DNA from: Luidia sarsii
Lineage: Eukaryota > Echinodermata > Asteroidea > Paxillosida > Luidiidae
DNA: 64,000 nucleotides
NCBI GenBank assembly: GCA_949987565.1
Contig: OX465115.1
Coordinates: forward strand, 10,155,055 to 10,219,054
Reading direction: 5' to 3'
Shown piece by piece: positions 1 to 10,489 of this stretch. The position numbers and the translations under genes were made by a program. Under the pieces are notes generated by a model, which was not told the origin of the DNA, did no database searches, and worked only from the letters and a program-made list of their open reading frames with translations. Each line of letters starts with the position of its first letter. The first letter of the stretch is position 1.

Positions 1-1251
1 TAATGGACAAATGTTTTGATATTCCAATATCGAAATTGTTAAAAACGGACGTCGGCGCTACTGCTATATAATTTCATTACTTTTTTGCATTCTGTCTGAC
101 TTCATAGCAAAAAAGCCCCTCAACAAATTTCTACTATAATATGTTTGCAGCATACTATTACTAGACTCTTAAATAAATCTCTTTTTCAATTTGACCTTTT
201 CCAAAAAAGAACCCAAAAGTTGAGAACGATAAAAAGTGAGAGGATGAGACTTCTTTAGTTTTTGACAAATTCGATACACTGAAGTCAGGCGCATTTGTTA
301 GTGCTATAGTATAGAGGGAAGAAATTTTCATAATTTTAGTACTCGTAAACAGTGTTTAATTATGTGCTATCGGGAAAGCTTTGAACACATAGGCCTATAT
401 ATGTGCTCGCCCAGTTCGGTGGGTTACATGATTTGCAACAGATTTTCTTCTGTAATGGACAGAAAAAAACCCAGAGTAAACTGCATGTACATGTACGTGT
501 GTATTGGCCTGTCAGAGTGTCATCCCACACTTTCTGACCATTAAGGTAGGAGGCAACCGATCCATGTTCAGACCATCAGCACACAAGTGAACACGCCCGT
601 TTCTGGCCTATGTCCTCAAGCCTTTACTTATAATTATACTGCATACAATGTTTGTACAGACAACAAACCAGTCTCTTCTACATTGGAATGCAGATTGCTG
701 TTTTGATTGCTGTTACTCAAGGTCGCTAAACTCTCTGTCCACGGTTTGTTCCTGTGTATCGCGATTCTGACTTAATTAGCTGTAGCACTCACTTTTACCA
801 GAGTAGCGTCTCTGACGCTTATTTTGGTGGTCAAGGGAGCCGATTCCAGCAGCAGATCGATCCCCTTTTACTTTGAACGGCTAGTGGTCCAGTTTTTGTC
901 GATGTGTTCTCCTCTCTTGACCTTATTCTTCGTGGACTTTTTCTCGGGCCTTCCCCAACGGGGAGTACGGATCACACGCCACATGTTGCAGTCACCTGAC
1001 GCTCGGCCCACCAAGCTTCGTCGCCATCGCCCCTCAGCTCCCCCCTAAGTGCTGCTGCCTTTTGCCTGAAACCTACTGTTCTCGCCCGCCGCGAACCCGT
1101 TAATCGTCTTCCATTGGAGTCTTCCGCGGATCAGGATATATTCTTTTGTTTCACCTTCCTCGGATCTTTTCGGGGCCATCGCGGGCGTACTCTCACTGGT
1201 TTTCAGCTCCACTCTCACTCTCAGTCCCGTCATTTCGCGTGGACTCGGTGA
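1..1251. other. No gene recognised; left flank of BEL/Pao remnant
   Basis: Open frames here are short and show no motif I recognise. The part from about 800 to 1,240 is clearly richer in G+C than the AT-rich first 700 bases, and it abuts the integrase fragment. It could be an older mobile-element piece, but I cannot name it. Confidence 0.4.
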
Positions 1252-1849
1252 ATGATTATAATTTGGAATTTTAATCCTCCCACGGCGTCACATATGGGGG
1301 GAGTATGGGAACGTATGATCGGCGTAATAAAGAGAGTCATGGCTTCTGTACTCCCTATACATACCAGACTTACCGACGAGATTTTGGAAACCCTCTTTTG
1401 TGAAATCGAATGTATAGTTAACGGGCGTCCATTGACAAAAATCAGTGATGACCCACGAGATTCTACGCCTCTTACCCCCAACCACTTGCTGCTTCTGAGG
1501 ATTGGTTCTAAAATACCTCCATGTAAATCTGATCGTACTGTCACCTTTCGTGGGCGTTGGAAACATGTACAATATCTTGCCGACCAATTCTGGCGCAAAT
1601 GGTTGAAATTGTCTGCCTGAATTGCATAAACGATCAAAATGGTTGAAAGTAACCGAAAATCTCGCAGTCGGTGACCTTGTACTTATCTCAGATGAAATGA
1701 CCCCCAGAAATCTTTGGCCTTTGGCTTTAGTGGTTGGCACTATCATAGGTAGAGATGGATTTATCAGATCAGTTAGAGTCAAGACCAGAACGACAGAACT
1801 CGTCAGACCTATTAGCAAGATAATTTTACTAGAGTCTGCTCATGCATAA
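1252..1849 (+). pseudogene. BEL/Pao integrase, C-terminal part (frameshifted)
   Basis: This is the C-terminal half of a Pao-type integrase, the enzyme that inserts retrotransposon cDNA into the genome. The first frame (1,252-1,620) has the family's block FNPPTASHMGGVWER, which follows the second catalytic Asp and includes the region of the catalytic Glu. It then has the conserved VNGRPLT and LTPNHLLL motifs. A one-base shift near 1,605-1,620 moves the frame, and the rest continues at 1,622-1,849 with GDLVLISDE and a final DNA-binding-like segment ending near LLES. The N-terminal half of an integrase lies at 3,710-4,066 on the opposite strand and ends almost exactly where this one begins, so the two may be parts of one broken element. 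It is a relic. Confidence 0.85.
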
Positions 1850-2460
1850 ACCTAAGAGGTGAAGAAACGAACATAGGTTTCATTAGACACCAGAATTGAC
1901 CATAGAGTAATCTATATACTCAAAACAAATGAATGTATAATTGTCGTTTCAATTTTGTCGAGTTTATTCAGCAGAATATGTAATAGCTCATAAAGGTACT
2001 GAGTTCATTATACGTACTTCAAGTAAAACGTTATGTGTACGTCTCGGAAAGTATTCATTAGATTAAGGTATTATGATATTTGTATGATATATGTTTACAT
2101 AGACCAAATTAAGTTATGTTTTGTACGCATTATGGTACTTGGATAATGTATGTTCACGTAGCTTTATTGTTGTATAATTATGTGTGTATCGTAGTTTATT
2201 GTGACGATAATTATTCGGAGAGTCCGGCAGTTGGTTAATCCCTTATGTATACTATTTGTCCTCGTTGAATATACGATGTATTCAAGGGGGGAGTGTCATC
2301 GCCACTGACGAAATGTTAGCCTTTCGGCGAGCTGATGACCGGCATGTATGCCCCGTGGCCTGAGTCTAGGTGGGGCCCATGCTCTTTGCATATCCTTTGT
2401 GCCCCGCAGCCTCGTCATTGCTACGCACGCGCGACAGTGAAAAAATTATCACCCTGATGT
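1850..2460 (+). repeat. BEL/Pao 3' UTR, polypurine tract and start of LTR
   Basis: After the integrase stop comes about 430 bp of AT-rich non-coding DNA, then a purine run at 2,284-2,293 (AAGGGGGGAG) followed directly by TGTCATCGCC at 2,294. A polypurine tract next to a 5'-TG is the expected start of a 3' LTR. The LTR's far end cannot be fixed. A 42-bp segment at 2,408-2,449 recurs with one mismatch at 3,338-3,379, so LTR or leader material seems to lie on both sides of the Gag fragment. Confidence 0.55.
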
Positions 2461-3317
2461 CGTTTCACCCCGTTCGCCTCCGAACGTCGCTTACTCCCTT
2501 GCTACAATACATCGTAGTCATCGCCCTTGCCTTATGTGCCACCCTTCAGTCGTCTCGTCTTCAGTCGTCTCCCCGTCAGTCGCCCCGCCAGTCGTCGCTC
2601 CGTCTGTCGTCGCCCCGCCAGTCGTCGCCCCGGCAGTCGTCGCCCCGCCAGTCGTCTCCCCGTCAGTCGCCGTCCCATCAATGGTCGCCTATCCAGTCGT
2701 CACCCCGCCTGTCGTCGTCCCGTCAGTCGTCACCCCGCCTGTCGTCGCCCCGCCCGTCGTCGTCCCGTCAGTCGTCGCTCTGTCAGTCGTCTCCCCGTCA
2801 GTCGTCGTCCCATCAGAGATCGCCTAGTCAGTCGTCACCCCGCCTGTCGTCGCCCCGCCCGTCGTCGTCCCGTCAGTCGTCGCTCTGTCAGTCGTCTCCC
2901 CGTCAGTCGTCGTCCCATCAAAGATCGCCTAGTCAGTCGTCACCCCGCCTGTCGTCGCCCCGCCCGTCGTCGTCCCGTCAGTCGTCGCTCCGTCAGTCGC
3001 CACCCTGCCAGTCAACTAGCAACTCACGGCGATTAGCCCTCCCAGCCATGTCGCACCTCAAGATCGCAAGAACTACAGCCAAGAGGGCGGTAACGAGAGA
3101 AATTAACCTAATTAAGCAGCTTATGGCTGAAGATGATCTGGGTAAAGTTAACGATAACGTTGTTAAAGTTAAGGAGTTGTTCAAGAGGTTCACACAAATT
3201 CATGATGAATATAGTGAAATTCTTACTGAAAGTGATGATATTGATGAAAGCGATGCATATTTCTTTCATTTGCAAAATGACTATATAGCAGTGATCTGCG
3301 TCAAATATAAATGGTGA
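2370..3317 (+). pseudogene. Repeat-rich leader fused to BEL/Pao Gag N-terminus
   Basis: One open frame of 315 codons. Its last 90 codons, from the ATG at 3,049 (MSHLKIARTTAKRAV), resemble the N-terminal helical part of Pao-type Gag: charged helices, then an acidic stretch ESDDIDESDAYF. Gag packages element RNA into particles. Codons before that ATG are a Ser/Arg/Pro/Gln-rich repeat produced by the minisatellite at 2,540-3,010 and probably are not ancestral Gag. The frame closes shortly after the helical part, so Gag is truncated. The Gag zinc-knuckle region is found separately at 3,411-3,713 on the other strand. Confidence 0.6.
2540..3010 (+). repeat. GC-rich minisatellite, 15-nt subunits within a 105-nt unit
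   Basis: Short words such as CCCGTCAGTCGTCG recur throughout. The higher-order unit is 105 nt, seen most clearly between about 2,765 and 2,985. Both periods are multiples of three and the array lacks stops in all plus-strand frames over most of its length. It encodes SR-rich repeats in one frame, Arg/Pro repeats in the second and Val/Pro/Ala repeats in the third. Confidence 0.85.
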
Positions 3318-3410
3318 AAACTCCTCAAGACTCCGCCAGCCTCGTCATTGCGACGCACGCGCGACAGTGAAAAAATTATTCGCCGGGAAAGCTCCTCCAC
3401 GCACGCTCGG

Positions 3411-3713
3411 TTAAGGTATTCGGGGTTCTACGGTGGTTTTGATGGGGTAGGTTAACAGGTTAACATAAACAGAATTATTCGGGGTGACTACAAAAAGGAC
3501 ATAAAGTGAACGGAGACAAGAACTAAAATTAGATACCTTCACACTGTCGGGGCCATTTTCAGCAACATGAATGTACATAGTATGTTTCTGACCACAACCA
3601 TTTACCTTGCATACGGATTTTTTGCCACATTGTTCTGCAGTATGAGAGGCAAGAAGGCAATTATGACATAACTTACGAGTATTCACGAGATTCAACCTTT
3701 CCCTTGGACTCAT
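3411..3713 (-). pseudogene. BEL/Pao Gag zinc-knuckle fragment
   Basis: On the minus strand the frame begins RFKRMSPRERLNLV and continues with CHNCLLASHTAEQC and CKVNGCGQKHTMYIH. These are the paired Cys/His knuckles that close Pao-family Gag and bind nucleic acid. In an intact element this block lies upstream of the protease. Here it lies directly downstream of the integrase N-terminal piece, which marks a rearrangement junction near 3,715-3,735. The frame then runs into unrelated sequence. Confidence 0.8.
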
Positions 3714-4066
3714 ACGCTTGAACCTTTCACAGCATACGCATCAATGAGGCCTTGAGAGAGATTCATAATATAACGTCTTAATTCTGCTTCCCCTCCGACA
3801 AGGTTTGTACCTCTATCAGAAAAAACGACTTCAGGATGTCCTCTGCGAGCAACAAACCGTCTGAAACCGTTCAAGAAGGATTCAGTATCTAATGAATCTA
3901 ATTTTTCTACATGTACAGCCCTAACATTCAAACAAGTAAATAAACATCCATAGCGTTTGATCTCTGACCTACCATATTTCACATAGAATGGCCCGAAAAT
4001 ATCAACGCCTACGTGTGAAAAGGGGGGCTTATGAGCCTCGATGCGTTCTTTGGGTAGATTAGCCAT
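3710..4066 (-). pseudogene. BEL/Pao integrase, N-terminal half of catalytic core
   Basis: The minus-strand frame carries the start of the integrase core: HVGVDIFGPFYVKYG with the first catalytic Asp, then VVFSDRGTNLVGG with the second. It stops after LIDAYAVKG, just before the FNPP block that is found at 1,252 on the plus strand. Upstream at about 4,070-4,125 the frame still reads CITCKRLY, the second half of the His/Cys zinc-binding motif. The segment that should link it to the His pair (THNIAHVGAES, in the neighbouring reverse-transcriptase ORF) is deleted. Confidence 0.85.
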
Positions 4067-4119
4067 AATTTGTGTACATGGTTTGGAATACAGCCTTTTA
4101 CATGTTATACATGATCTAA

Positions 4120-6207
4120 TTATCCTTTTAACAAGGGGTCTCCCTTTGACTCAGCACCCACATGGGCAATATTATGAGTGTCTCTTACAATGACAGCAGC
4201 AATAGTATGATTACCTGAGATTATACACGGGTGTTTACAATCAAAATTCCCTTCTTTAAGTCTACCTCCCACTCTAAGCAAACCACTGTCATCAAGGAAT
4301 GGGTTCAACATCCTCAATGAACTAGATGCTTTTACAGCCTTTCCTTGTCGCAACCGCTTCAATTCCGAACTGAACATTATGGATTGGCTAGTACGAATGA
4401 GGATTACTCCGGCATGGTTGGTATCTTGTACTGTTAAGTTTCCCGAGGCTTTGTTCCCTTTAAGCAGATTAATGAGCCTCAACCACCAAGCCAATGCCCT
4501 CTTCATTCTATACCAGGAGGAGTAATGTTGCATTATGACATGGAGTGGATGAGATACATTAGTTTTTGTACTGGCTGCAACAGTCTCGCACGTCATGACT
4601 GGTTTTACATACCTGAGTTCAGGGTCATTACCTGACAAATTTACATAATCAATATTGGGGGATAACCATTCACTTTTATATTGGTGCAACTTGTCGGGAC
4701 CATGGAACCATTTTTCCTTATCCCATTTGGAGTAAGGGAGTTTCCTAGTAACAAGATCTGCAGGGTTGGCCTCACTCTCGATGTAGGACCATTGGTTAGG
4801 ATTACTAAATTCTCTGATCAAGCTTATTCTATTGCCTACAAATACATGGAACCTCCTACTGTCATTACGGATATATTTAAGAATAATTTCGGAATCTGTC
4901 CAAAAGTGTGACTGACCAAGAGGAAGATCTAGTTCTCTCTTTAACAAGATATCGATTTTTACAGACAGAACCGCTGCTTGTAATTCTAATCTAGGTATCG
5001 TACACAGTTTTAGAGGGGCAACCTTATTTTTACTCGTTATTAATTGCACATGGACCCTACCGAGTCTATTTGTACAACGAATGTAACTACAACAGCCATA
5101 TCCTTGAGAACTGGCATCAGAAAAATGGTGGAGTTCAATGACAGCGTTATCGAATTCGCTGGGCTTTATGCATCGAGGAATCCTCAATTCGCTGATTGAA
5201 CTCAAGGATCGCAACCACAAGTTCCAGTCTTTCTCAATATAGGACGGAACTCTTTCGTCCCAAGATAACCTACGAGCGGTTGCTTCTTGGAACACTAGCT
5301 TCCCAGCAAGTATTACTGGACCTAGCAAACCTAAGGGATCGAATATTGATGAAACAATTTTGAGAATTGTCCTTCTAGTAACAAGGTTATTGGCAACGTG
5401 CTGTACTTCATACAAAAAATCATCAGAGGATACCATCCACTTAATACCTAGGGCTTTACTCTCTGAATGAGAACACAACTCACGGACATCTTTGGCCCTA
5501 CTGGCAACAGGTACTTTAGACAGTAATTTCTTGTCATTGACTACGAATTTTGTCAAATTGAAACCGCCTTTGGCTAAAACCCGAGGGGTTTCTCTAATGA
5601 TAGTCTCGGCCTCGGACTTAGAGCTAATTGAACTGAGGCAGTCATCAACGTAAAATGATTTGGCTACCACATTCTTTATCAGTGGATCTATATCAGATGT
5701 GTCATTGATGGTTTGTTGCAAGGCATATGCCGAGCTTGACGCACACCAGACTCCCCCAAATAGATGGGAAGTCATCCTATAACAAATTAACTGGTCATTC
5801 GAGTACCATAAGAATCTGAGGGCATCCCTGTCTTTTTCTGGTATTTTGATCTGATTGTACATGGCCTCGATATCTGCTTGGATGGCTAGACTATGCTGGC
5901 GAAAACGCAGCAAGATAGGCAACAGTTTGTTATTTATATCCGGCCCCTGTAAGCAACGTTCATTTAAGGATTTACCCTGGAATTTACAAGCACAATCGAA
6001 GACCACTCTGAGTTTTTCGGGTTTCTTTTCGGTCTGTACCGCATGATGCGGAAGATACCAAATTCTACTCTCACTATAAGGTTCACTATATGGGACCTCT
6101 TCAGCGTAACCTTTGTCTAGCAGCTTCTCGATCTCTGCATTGTACTTATCGTAAAGGCCGTCATTAATGAGTCGCCTTTGCAGTGAATCTAGTCTGGATT
6201 TTGCCAC
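4120..6207 (-). pseudogene. BEL/Pao reverse transcriptase and RNase H
   Basis: A 695-codon open frame and the best-preserved part of the element. It copies element RNA into DNA. From the N-terminus: fingers region with KLRVVFDCA, RT palm with QADIEAMYNQI, HLFGGVWCASSSAYAL, and the catalytic SFYVDDCLSS (YVDD, as in BEL/Pao). Then come the connection domain (SSIFDPLGLLGP), RNase H-like blocks FSDASSQGYG and FWTDSEIILKYI, and the start of the integrase zinc-binding motif THNIAHVG near the end. It overlaps the protease frame by 19 nt at 6,189-6,207 in another frame. The overlap probably reflects a one-base indel, since the expected continuation (VVAKSRLDSL) reads through it. The long intact frame suggests a relatively recent insertion. 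Confidence 0.93.
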
Positions 6208-6905
6208 AACAAAATTATTAGGGAGACATTCAGATTTATCTTTCCATGGGATGGGGAGTTCATAATGTCCGTCGACAAGTCACTATTCCACAATGTTATC
6301 ACTTCTTTATCTTCTTGCGATAGTGATAATTGCTCTAAGCCTTCATTCTCAATATTCCAAAGACGTGTGGTATCCTCTGTTACAGAAACAGGCGAACTTG
6401 TAATAAAGTTTGAAATAACTCTACGATTAGGGACACTTCTCGGCAATTGACCATTAATGGACCAACCAAGCAGTGTGCGCACAGCGAATGGTTGTCCTAA
6501 ATCCCCTCGTTTCACATCTAAAGGAATGAGGGCCTCTGCATTGTCCTGGCCTAATAATAGATCTATATTGACATTGTCGTGTTCATAAGCCGATAATCGA
6601 CCTATTCCACTGAGGTGAACGTATGTTGACATGTCGATAGCGGCGTTCTTTACTGGGATTTCATTGACCACATATACGACAGACAACCTTAAAGTGTCGC
6701 CTGATTCAGAGGAAATTGATAAATTGACTACCTCAGATTTCTGAGTTCCAGATCTATTCAAGGTATTTAGTTGGACTTCTTGGCGAGTGCCTAAAATACT
6801 TAGTTCGTTCACTAAAGCGCGGGAACAAAAGGAATTGCTAGACCCGCTGTCTAACAAGGCAAACGCCTTGCACCTACCGTTCACCATAACTTCAACTATC
6901 GGCAT
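6189..6905 (-). pseudogene. BEL/Pao aspartic protease region
   Basis: The frame opens in a Ser/Asp-rich linker, then has a retropepsin-like start: ALLDSGSSNSFCSRAL, where DSG is the active-site triad. It continues with NIDLLLGQDNAEALIP and AVRTLLGWSINGQLP, which are typical of the protease-to-RT spacer of Pao pol. The protease would cut the Gag-Pol polyprotein. The Gag zinc-knuckle that should precede it is missing here and sits at 3,411-3,713. At the C-end a frameshift separates it from the RT frame. Confidence 0.85.
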
Positions 6906-6960
6906 GTAGGTGTGCCTATCATCAGAAGAACTAGAAGTTACAGTTTATAACCGTTTATAG

Positions 6961-8780
6961 TTTTGTTTATTAATTTGGCCTTTTCATTTGTGTTTGGGTA
7001 AAATGTCTTGTTTCAGCGCTTCACCCGTCATCGGATTTTTCGCTCTGCAATCTGCATAGAGACAGGAAATTCCCAATTTCAGTCTTATTCTTCAGTCATA
7101 TTTTTTATTCTCATTGCATTTTCTTTGACTTGTTTTCTGTATAAACTAGTATAAGTTCAGTCCCAACTGTCTCCAGCTCTATTGTCTGTAGGGTATATAT
7201 ACTTTTTCTTAGATCATTTGCGTCCATTCTATTGTCGATTCCTTAAAGCTAAACAATCCTATATCCTACATCTTCATTTGCTTAGTTTTTGGGGCTGGGG
7301 CTTGCTTACAACTCCATTGGTAGGATGTATGGCTTTTTATGAAGGGTACCGATTAGCACCCCTTCGTACCCCAAATTTGTACAGCGAAAATATAATAATT
7401 TTAATCTGTGAGCAGATAATCATTTTAATCCGGTAGGCATAGGATAGCTGGATTCTTATGAAGGGTGCCGATTGGCACTTCTCGTACCCATACAGTTTTG
7501 TACAGCGAGCAAATGTCGTGTTTTTCTGTGTCGGATGGGTGAACAGAAAAACAGATGTTTGAGTCAAGTGACACATCCTACTTTGAAGGTATGTAGTTTG
7601 AAAATGGCGAATGGTGTTGTTAAAACATCAAAATTCATGATATTTGCACATTGCAAATAGATATGTGTAAAGTCGGATTTTGTTTCTTCAAAAATGTGCA
7701 TTTGTAAAGGTTCTGCTTTGAAACGCTTCAGATAAAATATATCAGGGTTATTGATTTAATTGATCAGGGTTAGTGATTTAATAGCGTAATTTCAAAACGC
7801 AATATTGTTGGTCCGGGAAACGAATGGACGTCCTACAATTGTAGGACTTCCATTCCGGGAGGCGAATGGACGTCCTACAATGTGTAAAATAAAGAAATTG
7901 TTTTCTTTTCCACAAAGAATTGGGAATTTTGTTTTGTGCCAGTTGATATCAGAGGAAAAAAATGAAAAAAAGGAGTATCTCATTATTTCAAAATTACTCT
8001 CACCGTGTTGAATTAATGTTGATCCCTTGAGCAGGATCTGTTTATACATTTAGTCTGGCTTGAGGAAGATACGGTACCTCAACGTTTCGGGCAGCGTGTG
8101 CTCTGATCAGAAGAGACGGTAGTCAAGTAGTCTGCAGCCGCCTCACACGTTTCCCTGGTAACCTTGCGGGGTGACCGACTCTTGCAGGAGACATTCACTT
8201 TAGTGGCGCAATTTTGGGTTCGGGCAGCGTTCCAAAAAAATGAACGCGGTGTCGTGCAATGAAGGCTTCCATAATTAACTCTTACTACCGGTTGTTCCGA
8301 GCGAGATAATGTGCTGATGTTCTATTTTAGGGGCTGTCTGTTTCTGTCTCCGAAGACAGTCCTCTCTGGACACGAGGATGAATTTAATTGAGGCTACTAC
8401 GAGGATACCACGACGACTGCCTCATAACTGTCCCATCGCTCCCATATATTGTAGAGTGCCATTTCATAAAAAAAGTCGCTTGGATTGAAGGCTTACAGAA
8501 GAGTCGGTGATTAAAGAAAGAACCCCGGCGAGTACGTCAGTTCAAATCAAGATTATCTTTTTTTTTATTAATCACATCCGAATTCGGTTTTTCATATTAT
8601 ATCTTTTGCTTATATATAAATTGTATTTGATTGATTCAACGTTTATTTTTCTTAATTTTCTCATATTTGTTCATGGCATGTTTTGTTTTTGGCTTGGCTC
8701 TCAAATGGCCAAATTTGCATGTTCGCATTAGATTCAGGTTCCTGGCTTTCTGAAGGTCTGTTTCTGTTTTATAGAATATC
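6961..8780. other. No gene; a short duplication and a palindrome
   Basis: Two related ~50-bp segments at 7,339-7,387 and 7,459-7,508 (each containing GAAGGGT-CCGATT-GCAC and TGTACAGCGA) make a 120-bp-period duplication. A 34-bp palindrome with one mismatch lies at 7,823-7,856, centred on CAATTG. Part of its left arm, with the word CGTCCTACAA, is repeated at 7,863-7,880. No coding motif is visible. Confidence 0.5.
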
Positions 8781-8786
8781 AGACAG

Positions 8787-9576
8787 AAACTAGAGATTTA
8801 TGTCTGTTGGCTAACAGAACATAACGCTTTTCCGCATCTGGTTCACTTAAAAAAAAAAAATTGACACCAACGGGATTCGAACCTGTAACATCCATTCCTA
8901 ACCCAAAACGCACGTGCATATTTTGTGCACAAAGTGAATGGGACATCATTATATTTTAAAAAAAATCATAATAATTCTGAACAATGGTCGATTGGTTCCA
9001 AACTCAGGATTTTGAATGTCTAGCCCAATAGCTAACTGCCCACCAAATTTCGAGACGATTGACCTATGACAAATATGCGTTTTAAAAACACGCATTTTGA
9101 TGACGTCACGATTGCGTCATGGCATTTTGGCCCAGGAGGGTGTTTCTAAACTACATCCCCAATAGATATAATCAAAAAAATGAAAGAAATCTTGCTCCGT
9201 TTGCCAAATATGCTCAATTGAATGTTAAAATCGCAAAAGTTCATGACCTCATTAATATTCATGAGATGACGTCACGATCGAATAGGGCAATTTTTGGATA
9301 CACCCTTTCCCAACTTAAATATAGTGCAAAATTTAAACCAAACGAACTTTTACTTTTGCTTTTATTGAAGTTTGAAATTTGCACCTTTAAAGTGCTGTCA
9401 CGTGACACGTGGTGACGTCTTGAATTTTTCAAGACAACTGTGCAATAGTTCAACATAGGCTCTATGCATTTGCCAAGTTTGAAAAAAATCCAAGTGTGTT
9501 CAATGGCAAAAGTGCCGTCCACAAAAACCCTGTGCTTTGTCTATGGGATTTTTGACACAAGAAAAAGAAAAAAAAA
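8787..9576 (-). repeat. Dispersed repeat, copy 1 (tRNA-like B box)
   Basis: First of two adjacent copies with a ~790-bp period. It starts with a segment containing TTTATGTCTGTTGGC. Near that end it contains, on the minus strand, GGTTCGAATCCCG at about 8,871-8,883, a match to the RNA polymerase III B box (T-arm). It runs through a region rich in TGACGTCAC-like words and ends near CTTTGTCTATGGGATTTTT. No open frame of interest. The T-arm resemblance suggests a tRNA-derived SINE-like head. Confidence 0.6.
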
Positions 9577-10395
9577 ACTAGAAATTTATGTCTGTTGGCA
9601 AACAGAACATAACGCTTTTCCGCATCAGGTTCTCTTTAAAAATAAAAAAAAATTGATGAAAAAAAAATTGACATCAACGGGATTCGAACCCGTAACCTCC
9701 ATTCCTAACACAAGACGCACGTGCATATTTTGTGCACAAAGTGTATGGGACCTCATTATATTTTTCAAAAAATCATAATAATTCTGAACAATGATCGATT
9801 GCTTCCAAACTCAAGATTATCAATGTCTAGCACAATAGCTACCTTAGCACACCAAATTTCGAGACGATTGACCTTTGGCAAATATGTGTTTTAAAAACAC
9901 GCATTTTGATGACGTCACGATTGCGTCATGGCATTTTGGCCCCAGAGGGTGTTTCTAGACTACATCCCTAATATATATAAACAAAAATAATAACAAAATC
10001 TTGCTCCGTTGGCCAAATATGCTCAATTGAATGTTAAAATCTTAAAAGTTCATGACCTCATTAATATTCATGAGATGAAGTCATGATCAAATGAGGGCAA
10101 CCTTTGGATACACCTTTTCGCAACTTAGATATAGTGCAAACTTGGAACAAAACGAAATTAATTTTTTGCTTTTATTGCAATTTGAAATTTGCCCCTTCAA
10201 AGCGCTGTCAAGTGACACGTGGTGACGTCATGAAGTTTTAAAGACAACTGTGCACAACTTCAGCATGGGCTCTATGCATTTGCCAAGTTTGAAAAAAATC
10301 CAAGTGTGTTCAATGGCAAAAGTGCCGTCCTCAAATTCCCCGTGCTTTGTCTATGGGATTTTTCCGAAAAGAAGACGAAAAAAAAAAAATCAGAA
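9577..10395 (-). repeat. Dispersed repeat, copy 2 (tRNA-like B box)
   Basis: Second copy of the preceding unit in the same orientation, with the same B-box-like word at 9,678-9,691 on the minus strand. Its T-arm is better paired (ACGGG and CCCGT around the loop). It ends at a poly-A-like run and the twin hairpins at 10,406-10,482. A third, inverted and more diverged copy lies at 40,917-41,510. Confidence 0.6.
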
Positions 10396-10405
10396 CAATA
10401 ACAAT

Positions 10406-10482
10406 AGCTTTTTCGCTTCGCGGCGAAAAAGCTAAAAATTAGAACAAGAACAAGAGCTTTTCCGCTTCGCGGCGGAAAAGCT
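10406..10482. repeat. Two perfect 28-bp hairpins, 49 bp apart
   Basis: Each hairpin has 11-bp arms around a TTCGCG loop: AGCTTTTTCGC with its complement at 10,406-10,433, and AGCTTTTCCGC with its complement at 10,455-10,482. The arms differ by one base between hairpins, and the change is compensated on both sides. A related hairpin end occurs at about 40,925-40,950 on the inverted copy of the same repeat, so these mark a transposon terminus. Confidence 0.8.
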
Positions 10483-10489
10483 AAAAATT

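Larger units (their letters stand above)
1252..6960. mobile_element. Rearranged BEL/Pao LTR retrotransposon
   Basis: Modules found left to right: integrase C-half (+), 3' UTR with polypurine tract and LTR start (+), Gag N-terminus (+), Gag zinc-knuckle (-), integrase N-half (-), RT/RNase H (-), protease (-). Each occurs once, and together they make nearly one full complement of gag-pol in a scrambled order with an inversion. The right boundary is not defined, because I see no second LTR near 6,950. Confidence 0.8.
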
